The notes beneath the pieces are model-generated. The model had not been told where the DNA came from and ran no database searches. It saw only the letters and a program-made list of their open reading frames with translations. From assembly GCA_902651635.1 (NCBI GenBank), contig CACRSC010000116.1:1-50783 (forward strand): a stretch of 50,783 nt of DNA, given 5' to 3'. The DNA is from Mastigamoeba balamuthi (taxonomy: Eukaryota > Evosea > Mastigamoebida > Mastigamoebidae). Positions 1-8,572 of this stretch are shown piece after piece. The translations under genes and the position numbers were made by a program. Numbering within the stretch: position 1 is the first letter of the stretch; every line of letters starts with the position of its first letter.

Positions 1-1444
1 CGTTGTTGCCAATGTGCGGAAGGAACGCCTCCTGCAGTGCCAGAGAGCGCAGGCTGAGAGCGCAGCTCAAGAATAGCCCCAGACCTGCGGGAGTGTAGCC
101 GCTGCACTTCACAAGCGAGACAGATCGCATGCGACTTGCTGGGAGAAGAGCTAGAATCGCGTCACTGATGTGCGCCTTCTCCAATGCGAGGCGAAGAAGC
201 TCAGAGCACGATCCTCCAGACACCAGCGCCTCTGTCAGCTGCATGCCAACGATCCTGAGGAACTCCAGCGGGGCGCATTTGCCCAGCTCCGACACCGCCG
301 ATGGGTCTGTGTTGTTCTCGCCGGAGCACGTCAGACTGAGCTTCCTGAGCTTCCTGAGAGCCGCAATGTGCGATGCGAGGCCGAGGGTGAGCTGCTGCGG
401 GCTGCCACCATTCCCCAGTGAGAGCGCCACCAGCGTGCTGGAGAACATCGTGAGGCCACGCAGCAGGTGTGGCCCCGGTGCATTCAGGGTGACGGACAGC
501 AGTGTGAGTTGCCACGCGTTGTTCGCCAAATACCCCATGCCGTCGTCTGAGAACACTCGCAGGTGGCGAAGATGAGGGCAGAGCGTGGAGAGAGCCTGCA
601 GGCCCCCTACAGGTATGCCGCAGCCGTACTTGAGGTCCTCCAGAGCAGTGCAGCCGACAGCGATCGCAGCAAAGGCACTGGCGTTGTTTGGAGCTGCACC
701 ATGCACAACAGGCAGCACAAGCTTCCTGAGGCTCCCGAACACAGACCCGCTGTTGGAGAATGCGGCGCACAGGTCCGCGACAGACATCGTGTCGGTGATG
801 AAGATCTCCAGCGGCAACCCTTCAGATGGACTGATGCCCTCTGCGAGGCCAATGAGCATTTCTCTACCTGCACCACGGGCACACATAGTCAAGTCAACAC
901 GTCGGAGACTTGACCGACTGGACCGTGCAATGGCGCTGGTGCCCACTTCGCCAACACGAGGACAGCATCTGATTGAGAGTGTGTGGAGCTGAGGACACAC
1001 TAGAGCCAACGCACAGAATGCCGAGTCTGTCAGCGCTTCACAGCCTCCTACAAAGAGAGCGCGCAGAGAGGAACTCAGGAATACCGCGGAGGAGCACAGA
1101 CCGGCGTCGGTCACCTTATAAACTGACACGAAGCCAAGTGAGTGGTTGGTAAAAAACCAAGTCAAAACTCTCAATGCCGATATCACCGCACCGTGTAGGC
1201 GGGCAACGGACTCGCGAAGATAGGGAGTTCCAGCGATGAGCGCGGCCTGGCGATCGCCTCGGGCGTGAACGCTCTGCCAGAGCAGAGGAGCATAGCAGAG
1301 GGAGCGCATGCCCGAGCACGTGCGAGAGAGACAACAGAGATCGCGCGCGCTGAGCAGCGGCAGCAGCAGCATCGACAGGCAATGGTCCGGGAGCATCTCC
1401 AGGCAGCTGTCGCCACCGTGACTGTGGTGTTGGTGGGATTGCAT
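1..1444 (-). CDS. F-box/leucine-rich-repeat protein (C-terminus off the window)
   Basis: Open without a stop from an ATG at 1442–1444 to the window edge, about 481 codons; the C-terminus is missing. After a His-rich start there is an F-box at about residues 15–55 (LPDHCLSMLLLPLLSARDLC, then a run ending in LLWQSV). From about residue 105 on come cysteine-containing leucine-rich repeats, for example LRALFVGGCEALTDSAFCAL followed by LVCPQLHTLSIRCCPRVG, and later GCTALEDLKYGCGIPVGGLQ. This is the FBXL type of SCF ubiquitin-ligase adaptor: the F-box would bind Skp1 and the LRR arc would bind a substrate, which cannot be named. It is the first gene of an F-box cluster on this strand, and a relic of the same gene lies at about 7975–8300. 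The fold assignment is firm; substrate and partners are unknown. Confidence 0.8.
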   Translation of the reverse strand, partial: MQSHQHHSHGGDSCLEMLPDHCLSMLLLPLLSARDLCCLSRTCSGMRSLCYAPLLWQSVHARGDRQAALIAGTPYLRESVARLHGAVISALRVLTWFFTNHSLGFVSVYKVTDAGLCSSAVFLSSSLRALFVGGCEALTDSAFCALALVCPQLHTLSIRCCPRVGEVGTSAIARSSRSSLRRVDLTMCARGAGREMLIGLAEGISPSEGLPLEIFITDTMSVADLCAAFSNSGSVFGSLRKLVLPVVHGAAPNNASAFAAIAVGCTALEDLKYGCGIPVGGLQALSTLCPHLRHLRVFSDDGMGYLANNAWQLTLLSVTLNAPGPHLLRGLTMFSSTLVALSLGNGGSPQQLTLGLASHIAALRKLRKLSLTCSGENNTDPSAVSELGKCAPLEFLRIVGMQLTEALVSGGSCSELLRLALEKAHISDAILALLPASRMRSVSLVKCSGYTPAGLGLFLSCALSLRSLALQEAFLPHIGNN

Positions 1445-1779
1445 CTGGTCCCCGCCCAGGCCGCCGGTCCAGGAGACTCACACCGGGAGATTTGTTCTTA
1501 TCAGATAATGGTGAATCTCTCTTGTAAACAGTTGGAGCTCTGAGAGAGGATGCGTTTGCCACATTTCGAAACTGATAGGACGCTACGCTTGGATAAAAAC
1601 CAGTGAGCAGTAGCATCACGCTCCTGTGACCGCATATTTCGTTTCCGATTCAGTCAATTGTCTTTCACGGTGAATGCGTCGGTGGTGAGTGGTCTGCGCT
1701 TACATCAAGCAGTGGGTGTACATCTGACGAGCATTTTTGGGCTTGCATTGTGCCCAACGTTGAACTGCTACTCCTTTTC
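1445..1779. other. intergenic spacer, nothing recognised
   Basis: 335 bases between the start of the F-box/LRR gene and the stop of the first PPYS-repeat gene. It should hold the promoter of the F-box/LRR gene and the 3' end of its upstream neighbour. No RNA gene, repeat or convincing exon was seen. Confidence 0.5.
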
Positions 1780-4320
1780 CTATGGCATCCCGACACGCAG
1801 TGCCGACAGCAGGACGGCGGTGTCTCCTGGAAGAGAATGTCCGGCTGACTTCACGTTTGATAGTAGTTTTGACAGTTGCTGTGCCAGTTGTGCGCCTTCT
1901 GATAGCGAAATCGGCAGTATAAACCCAGTACGAGAGTGAACGATCTCTTGCATCAGGGTATGTAAAAGACCCGAGCCGATCATGAGTGGAATCAAACTCG
2001 GGACCTCGGACATGGCCACCAGCGCACGGGAAACCACCAGAGGGCCACATTCGAAGCATTTGGCCTCACTTAGGTACCGCATCATGCCCTGGACAGCTCT
2101 AAGATGCACTTTGAGACTGGCAGCCTCGAGTGTGTTTCTGTCCGTGTCGTAGAGGAAGAACAGCCAGAGCTGTCGTCCAGAGGTTGTCGTGAAGAAATCA
2201 TGATACGCTCTGCTCACAACAGCCTCTACGAGACCGGAGCTCCATGCCAAGAACTGCATATGCTGAGACAGGAGAGAAAGATTGTAAAGAACACAGCATA
2301 GGTTCTCCGTACGAATTCCATTGTACTCGTAGTGCACAGCACACAGGTGTCGAATGGACTCCAGGAGGCATTCGGGGACATGTTCTCTGTCCCAGAACAT
2401 GCTGACACAACTGAGTTCACGCACTGCCCCAAAAGCAGAGTAGCCGTCCTTCACATCCCCGAGTGTGGCCAGGAAGGAGAGCCAGGCAGTCAGAGCAGCC
2501 ACCCCTTGCGACTCAACTATCCTCTTTGCGAGATTTGCGTCCAATTTCGAAAGGAATTTGCTTGTGCTGACGTAGCTGTCAACGTGTTCCTGTATCTCCG
2601 GGTCATCCTGGGTCGCCTTCCCCAGACCCGACAGTGCTGCCATGACAGATTCGGTGCTGTCCGCATCGAAGGCAAGGCTGTAGGGTGGCTCTGAGAGTGC
2701 TCGAACAACCTCTGCATAGCCACGCACGCACGCTTGGAACAGGCACAGGCACCCATCGCGTGCCGCATCCCAGTGGCCCAGGCCGAAGGGCTCCTGTGTC
2801 AGCCGGCGAACAGCATCGATGTTCCCATCGCGGCAGGCGTACATCAGGGCGCGCGCCTCTCTGGCCTCTGCTTGGCCGACGCTGTACGGCGGCTCTGTGA
2901 GCTTCTCGACCACATTCCAACGGCCTGCCTGGCACGCACACTCGAGCAGCTGTAGAACCAACGGGCCGGCATGCTCTCTGGTGAGGGCGGAGTAGGGCAT
3001 CTGAGCCAGCCTCCTGACAAGGTCGGTGTTGCCCGAATAGCACGCGTCTCGGAGTTCATCTCCGATGAGGTCGGCGTGGGTGAGAGAGTATGGCGGCTCT
3101 GCGAGTGCATTAACAACCTCCAGGCTCCCGGCTTGGATTGCGGCAGACAGGGCCTTGGCACGAACAGCGTCGTCGTGGTTGAGGCAGTACGGAATATCCG
3201 CCAGTCTCTGGACGGGGCCAGCGCTGTGGCACCTACACGCAGACGCCAGCAGCAGTGACACAGTATCAGAGGCGCTGTGACGAGAGAGGCTGTAGGGCTC
3301 CGAGGCGAGGACATCGAGAATATCTGCGTTCTGGAGCTTGAAGTCCGAACTGAGCTGTTCCTGTAAATGCGACATTTCCATGCAGAATGGTGGCTGTGAC
3401 AGACGTGTAACGACAGCAGCTGTTAGTGTTCTGCAAGTTCTTATGAGGGCATTACTGGGCAGCAGGTCCTGTAGTGAGACGCTGAACGGGGGTTTCGTGA
3501 GTGCCTCCACGACGTCGACAGAGCCCGACTCGCACGCGTAATCAAAGGCACTGACCAGCCAGGGGGCGTTGATCGAGGTGGCATGTCTATGGCTATAGGG
3601 CGCATCACCGAGGACGCCTACCGCCTCTGCAGACCCGCTCGCGCACGCCATGCACAGGGCTTCCCCGATGGCGCTCTCGCTGCTCGTGTGAACCAGCATC
3701 GGCTCACGGGTGAGCTCCCGCGCAAATACGGCTGCCCTAGCGCCCCCTGCCCTGCACGCCCTCGAAAGCGCAAGTGTGGAAGCGGTTCTGACGAGGGTAG
3801 TGGGCAGCCCTGGGAGGGATACGAGCAGGAGCACGTTGTCCACGGGCACCAGGGGGTCAGAGGCGGCGGCAGATACAACGCGGAGCAACCACGCCGCTGA
3901 GGCATCCGGGAATTCGCCCAGTAGCTCGAAGTCAGGGTACTGCATGTAGAAGGACAGGGCGCGGCTGAGGACAGGGCAGCGACGCACGAGCAGCTGCAGG
4001 GGCGCTGCCGTGGGCTGCACAGCCAGGCGCATCGCCAGCGCCGTGATGGCCGACGCTGCGGGGCTCACCACGTTGCGGAACGTCGTACGGCGTTGGTCGA
4101 GGGTGCACGGCTCCCCAACGGGGGCGCCGAGGGTGGGGGAGAGGGCGGCGATGCGGGCGAAGCAGGGGGCACAGAGAGCAGCGGCTGAGGCCACAGCCAG
4201 CGAGCACAGGTCCCCTGTGTCGTCCATGAGCGGCACCACAAACTGACGCAGCACCCACGCCGTCGACAGCACTGCCTCGGCCTCTGAGGGTACATCCACT
4301 CTGGGCACCTTGATCGGCAT
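1780..4320 (-). CDS. F-box-like, ankyrin-type PPYS-repeat protein, copy A
   Basis: Single-exon gene of 846 aa. The ATG at 4318–4320 (MPIKVPR) is chosen because copy B starts with the matching MSIKVPR, and the in-frame extension further upstream begins only with GTG. Residues about 20–60 (VLRQFVVPLMDDTGDLCSLA and following) look like a divergent F-box. Residues about 200–590 are repeats of 33–37 aa with the pattern L..AC..G...VV..L..PPYSL, for example ALAEPPYSLTHADL; the helix-helix-loop pattern is that of ankyrin repeats without the usual TPLH. The last 250 residues are helical and armadillo-like, with no motif recognised. A role as a Skp1-binding adaptor is inferred from the N-terminus and from the true F-box neighbour. 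Confidence 0.75.
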   Translation of the reverse strand: MPIKVPRVDVPSEAEAVLSTAWVLRQFVVPLMDDTGDLCSLAVASAAALCAPCFARIAALSPTLGAPVGEPCTLDQRRTTFRNVVSPAASAITALAMRLAVQPTAAPLQLLVRRCPVLSRALSFYMQYPDFELLGEFPDASAAWLLRVVSAAASDPLVPVDNVLLLVSLPGLPTTLVRTASTLALSRACRAGGARAAVFARELTREPMLVHTSSESAIGEALCMACASGSAEAVGVLGDAPYSHRHATSINAPWLVSAFDYACESGSVDVVEALTKPPFSVSLQDLLPSNALIRTCRTLTAAVVTRLSQPPFCMEMSHLQEQLSSDFKLQNADILDVLASEPYSLSRHSASDTVSLLLASACRCHSAGPVQRLADIPYCLNHDDAVRAKALSAAIQAGSLEVVNALAEPPYSLTHADLIGDELRDACYSGNTDLVRRLAQMPYSALTREHAGPLVLQLLECACQAGRWNVVEKLTEPPYSVGQAEAREARALMYACRDGNIDAVRRLTQEPFGLGHWDAARDGCLCLFQACVRGYAEVVRALSEPPYSLAFDADSTESVMAALSGLGKATQDDPEIQEHVDSYVSTSKFLSKLDANLAKRIVESQGVAALTAWLSFLATLGDVKDGYSAFGAVRELSCVSMFWDREHVPECLLESIRHLCAVHYEYNGIRTENLCCVLYNLSLLSQHMQFLAWSSGLVEAVVSRAYHDFFTTTSGRQLWLFFLYDTDRNTLEAASLKVHLRAVQGMMRYLSEAKCFECGPLVVSRALVAMSEVPSLIPLMIGSGLLHTLMQEIVHSRTGFILPISLSEGAQLAQQLSKLLSNVKSAGHSLPGDTAVLLSALRVGMP

Positions 4321-4503
4321 CTGGTTGTTTGACCCACCTTTGTGAACAGCACGCTGTGTTTTTTGAACTGAGAAAAAATCGTTTATGACAACCAGTGAAA
4401 TATCTTGAGCAAAGCTATAACTCACTCAGTAATCAGTGAACTCAGTTACCCATGGCCCGAGTGATCCAGTTCCTGTGACAGAGCATTCCGTCGAATACAT
4501 CCG

Positions 4504-5075
4504 CTATTGACGAGAATTTGACTCTGAATACAAGGTGGGGCTTTCTCCCCGACTCGTGTCGGGTTGCTGAAGAGAATCCACGGGAGACACTGCGGGCTTC
4601 CTCGTGGCGGAAGCTGTTCTGGCGAGGGTAGTGGGCAGCCCTGGAAGTGAAACGAGCAGGAGCACGTTGTCCACGAACACCAGTGGGTCAGAGCCAGCGG
4701 CAGTGACCGCGTACTCCAGCCAGGAGGCATAGAAGTCATATAGATGATACCACGCCCCCTGTTGGTAGCAGAAGATGATGATGCACAAGGCACGGCTGAG
4801 GCCCGAACAGCGAAGTAGGAGCAGCTGCAGGGGCACTGCCCTGGGCTGCACAGCCAGGCACATCACCAGCGCTGTGATGGCCGACGCTGCGGGGCTCACC
4901 ACGTTCTGCCTTGCACGACTGGCCAAAGGGAGAGGGCAGTGGTATGGGCGAAGCAGGGGGGCACAGAGAGCAGTGACTGAGGCCACAGCCAGCGAACACA
5001 GGTCCCCTGAGTCACAGATGTGTGGCACAACAAACTGACGCAGCACCCACGCTGTCGACAGCACTGCCTCGGCCT
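4504..5075 (-). pseudogene. truncated copy of the PPYS-repeat gene
   Basis: The minus strand matches the first ~190 residues of copies A–C (STAWVLRQFVVPHICDSGDL, then NVVSPAASAITALVMCLAVQ and DNVLLLVSLPGLPTTLARTA). The segment that encodes VPSEAEAVL in copy A carries a TAA here, and the stretch matching ARIAALSPTLGAP is scrambled by a frameshift and deletion. It ends before any PPYS repeat. A 186-aa open frame remains, but without the repeat region it is best read as a 5' fragment left by unequal exchange within the array. Translation of the fragment cannot be excluded. Confidence 0.75.
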
Positions 5076-5339
5076 CTTAGGGCACCTCTGCGTCTTTCGC
5101 ATCTGAACAGCAGACTTCAATGTGGTATCTTCGGGCGACAACCCAGCTCGCTGTCCTTGAGCTGCCACATTTCATTTGCATTGGTATTTGCTCTCCCTTG
5201 GCACTGCCGCCGTACCACTGAACAGATCGCATGCATTAATCAACTAGATCAGTTGCTTGATTTACTTTAAGTGATGGCGGGTGATGGGGTGGGAAGGTGA
5301 GAAGGAGAGATTCCCAATGGCCCTTCTCTGGGGCTTTGC

Positions 5340-7823
5340 CTACTCCCATGGCTTCCTGGTTCGTAGCTTCGACACCATGTCCATAGTGCCTTCTGGGAGT
5401 GGGTGCCCTGTTGAACTCACGTTTGAAAGCAGTATCGAGATGTCTCGTGCCAGCTGCATACGAACGGACAATTTAAGTGGCAGTACAAACTTGGAGTAAG
5501 AGCGAGTGACCTCTTGAGCGAGCTTCTCCAGAAGACCCGATTTGAGAATCAGAGGAACCAACCTCTGGTCCTCGGTCATTATCCGAAGTGCACGGACAAC
5601 TGTCTGTGGATCACACTCGAAACACTTGTTCTTGGTGAGGGACTCGTTCATAAGCAGGATTGCCCTCTTGTGTGTCTCAAGACCGGATGTACGAATTGTG
5701 GTACTGTCTGTGTCATACAGGCAGAACAGCCAGAGCTCGCATTTCGATGAGCAGATGGAATCAGATCCGACAACTGCCTCGACTGTACCTGAAAGGAAAG
5801 CCAAGCTCCGCGTGTGCTCCGACAAGAGAGCGATCCTCCACAGAATGGAGAGAACGTCCATTTGGCCGCATCTGTCGAGGAAGTTCATGTGCGCTGCACA
5901 ACGGCGTATTGCCTCCAGGATGCATTCAGGAACATGAGACGGGTCCCAGAACCAGCTGATACGACTGAGGAGCCTCAGTGCCCGCCCGATGGTTTCTTCG
6001 CTGTTCCCAGCCTCGAATGTGATAAAGGAGAACCAGACAGTGAGGGCAGCCACTCCCTGCGATTCCACAAACTTCCTTGCGAGGTCTGCACAGAATTTCT
6101 CTCCAAGGAGGCTGGTAAGCGTGAAGGAGTTCACACGTTGCAGGACCTTCGGGTCACCCTTAGCCGCTTGTTCGAGGCCTGTAAGGGCAGCGATGATGGA
6201 TTCGGGGCTGTCGGGATCGAAAGCGAGGCTGTAGGGTGGCTCCGAGAGTGCTCGAACAACCTCCGTGTTGCCGGAAACGCATGCGTGGAACAGGCACAGG
6301 CATCCCTCGCGTGCCGCGTCCCAATGGCCCAGACAGAAGGGCTCCTGTGTCAGCCGGTGCACAGCATCGATGTTCCCATCGCGGCAGGCGTACATCAGGG
6401 CACGCGCCGCCCTGGCCTCTGCCTGGCAAATACTGAACGGCGGCTCTGTGAGCTCCTCGACCACATTCCAGAGGCCTGCCCTGAATGTGCTCCAAGCCTC
6501 AAAACCAACAAGCGCTTTGGTGAGGGAGTAGGGCGGCTGAGCAAGCCTCCTAATCATGTCGGCGTTGCCCGAGTAGCACGCGTCTTGAAGTTCATCTCCG
6601 GAGAGGTCGGCGTGGGTGAGAGAGTATGGTGGTTCCGCGAGTGCGTTCACAACCTCCAGGCTCCCTGCTTCGATTGCGATAGACAGGGCCTTGGCACGAA
6701 CAGCGTCGTCATGGCCGAGGCAGTACGGCTTATCTGCCAGTCTCTGGACGGGGCCAGCGCTGTGGCACCGACACGCAGGCGCCAGCAGCAGTGAAATGAT
6801 TTCAGGGGTGCTGTGGCGAGAGAGGCTGTAGGGCTCCGAGGCGAGTACATCCAGAACTGCGCTGCTCTTGAGCTCGAATGTCGAGACCAGCTGCTCCTGG
6901 GCTTCCGGCATGCCCATACAGAACGGCGGCTGTGACAGACGTGCGACAACTGCGGCTGTTGGCGCACTACAAGCGATTCTGAGTGTCTTTCGTCCCACCA
7001 GGTCCTGGTTGCATACGTTGAACGGGGGGCTAGCGAGTGCCTCCACGACATCGACAAAGCCCGACTCGCACGCGAGCTCAAATGCTATGAATTGCCGTCT
7101 GGAGGAGGCGTACTTCGCGCCGAGGGCACGCACAACCTCTGCAGACCCATTGGAGCACGCCATGCGCAGAGCGCGGTTGATCGCGGTCTTGCTGACGTTG
7201 GCGAACATCGGATCACGCACGAAGGCAGCTGCCCTGGCGCCACCGGCCCTGCACGCCCCAACAAGCGCCGCATCTAACGCCTTCTTCACGAGGCCGGTGG
7301 GCAGCCCGGGAACGGAAACGAGCAGACGTACGTTGTCCACGGGCACCAGCGGGTCGGAAGCAGCCGCAGTGGCCGCGCGCAGAAGCCACGGGGTGTCTGG
7401 GTCAGTCGGTGGTCCAGGGCAGAGGAGGTCCGGGTCCGAGTGCTCCAGAGTGAAGAAGAGGGCCCTGTTGAGGAGAGGGCAGCGTCGCACGAGCAGCTGC
7501 AGGGGCGCTGCCGTGGGCTGCACAGCCAGGCGCATCACCAGCGCTGTGATCGTCGACGCTGTGGTGCTCACCACGTTGCGGAACGTCTTGGGGTGCCCGA
7601 TGGGGGCACACGGCGCGCCGACGGGGGCGCCGAGGGTGGGGGAGAGGGCGGCGATGCGGGCGAAGCAGGGGGCACAGAGAGCAGCGGATGAGGCCACAGC
7701 CAGCGAGCACAGGTCCCCTGTGTCCCACATGCTCGGCACCACGTACTGACGCAGCACGCGGGCTGTCGATAGCATCGCCTCGGGGCCCGAGGGCACCTCC
7801 GTTCTGGGCACCTTGATGCTCAT
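5340..7823 (-). CDS. F-box-like, ankyrin-type PPYS-repeat protein, copy B
   Basis: Single-exon gene of 827 aa, starting at the ATG of MSIKVPR; the frame extends further only to a GTG. Same order as copy A: F-box-like N-terminus (VLRQYVVPSMWDTGDLCSLA), a Leu/Ala-rich helical segment, PPYS repeats (for example VNALAEPPYSLTHADLSG, LAQPPYSLTKA, LTEPPFSICQAEARA) and an armadillo-like tail ending KLRTRKPWE. One repeat is shorter than in A and C (after LAQPPYSLTKALVGFEAWST), so the array has changed length. Function is inferred as for copy A. Together with A and C it shows recent tandem expansion with the frame kept open, so it is likely a functional gene. Confidence 0.75.
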   Translation of the reverse strand: MSIKVPRTEVPSGPEAMLSTARVLRQYVVPSMWDTGDLCSLAVASSAALCAPCFARIAALSPTLGAPVGAPCAPIGHPKTFRNVVSTTASTITALVMRLAVQPTAAPLQLLVRRCPLLNRALFFTLEHSDPDLLCPGPPTDPDTPWLLRAATAAASDPLVPVDNVRLLVSVPGLPTGLVKKALDAALVGACRAGGARAAAFVRDPMFANVSKTAINRALRMACSNGSAEVVRALGAKYASSRRQFIAFELACESGFVDVVEALASPPFNVCNQDLVGRKTLRIACSAPTAAVVARLSQPPFCMGMPEAQEQLVSTFELKSSAVLDVLASEPYSLSRHSTPEIISLLLAPACRCHSAGPVQRLADKPYCLGHDDAVRAKALSIAIEAGSLEVVNALAEPPYSLTHADLSGDELQDACYSGNADMIRRLAQPPYSLTKALVGFEAWSTFRAGLWNVVEELTEPPFSICQAEARAARALMYACRDGNIDAVHRLTQEPFCLGHWDAAREGCLCLFHACVSGNTEVVRALSEPPYSLAFDPDSPESIIAALTGLEQAAKGDPKVLQRVNSFTLTSLLGEKFCADLARKFVESQGVAALTVWFSFITFEAGNSEETIGRALRLLSRISWFWDPSHVPECILEAIRRCAAHMNFLDRCGQMDVLSILWRIALLSEHTRSLAFLSGTVEAVVGSDSICSSKCELWLFCLYDTDSTTIRTSGLETHKRAILLMNESLTKNKCFECDPQTVVRALRIMTEDQRLVPLILKSGLLEKLAQEVTRSYSKFVLPLKLSVRMQLARDISILLSNVSSTGHPLPEGTMDMVSKLRTRKPWE

Positions 7824-7974
7824 TGCCGGTTGTTGAAACACTCAGGTCACGCAACGCGAATTTGAACCCTGTGAAAATCTCGTAGATTTGTGTCGTCACC
7901 CTCTCCGACATCCCCCACCCAAACATCGTCCTCTTTGTGCGTAGATCGTCTCTGGCTCATATCGGTTTCGCTCT

Positions 7975-8300
7975 CCAGACGGGGGCGTGCACGGACCCCA
8001 CGCCGTCTCCGAGAACACCTGCAGGCGACGAAGCTGCTGGCAGCACATGGAGAGAGCCTGCAGGCCCCTGGCGGGAATTCCGCAGACGTACTTGTGGTCC
8101 ATCAGAGATGTGCAGCCGACAGCGATGGCTGGTTTGTTTGGAGCTGGGCCGTGCACAACAGGCAGTACAAGCTTCCGGAGCCCGAAAACTCACCCGCCAC
8201 TTTCAGAGAACGCTGCGTACGGACATCGGTCGGTTGATGAGGATCTCCAGGGGTACAACTTCGGTTGGACTGCTGCGCTCTGCAACACCACACGCACTGC
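7975..8300 (-). pseudogene. relic of the F-box/LRR gene
   Basis: The minus strand encodes IAVGCTSLMDHKYVCGIPAR and LQALSMCCQQLRRLQVFSET, clearly matching IAVGCTALEDLKYGCGIPVG and the following segment of the F-box/LRR gene at about 540–850. The match is broken by deletions (the NNASAFAA segment is lost) and frame changes, and neither F-box nor start remains. It sits between PPYS copies B and C, in the position that the intact LRR gene holds relative to copy A. The duplicated block therefore probably held an LRR gene and a PPYS gene, and the LRR copy decayed. Confidence 0.8.
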
Positions 8301-8572
8301 AGCCTGTGCATGATAACAAGTAACAAGCACAGCGAGTACAAGATGTCTGAAAGCAGAGGGTAGTCCTTCCTGAGATCGTGATGAGCGAGCTTGTGGTCCT
8401 GCATGTGACCTACCTCAAGATGTATGCCACGAACTGCTCAAATGTCGTCTGGCACAAGATGAGCATTGATTGCCATTCAGTCCAGCATGGCTCTTAGCAT
8501 CATTCGCATGCATAGACAAACCAGAGTATGCAAACGTGTTTATTCATATCAGTGTGAACTGTGTGCGCGGCC

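Noticed and set aside
4321-4425. N-terminal extension of PPYS copy A (and similar upstream extensions of copies B and C).
   Set aside because: The extended frames begin at GTG; the paralogue-aligned ATGs at 4320 and 7823 fit better, and copy C has an ATG at 11308.
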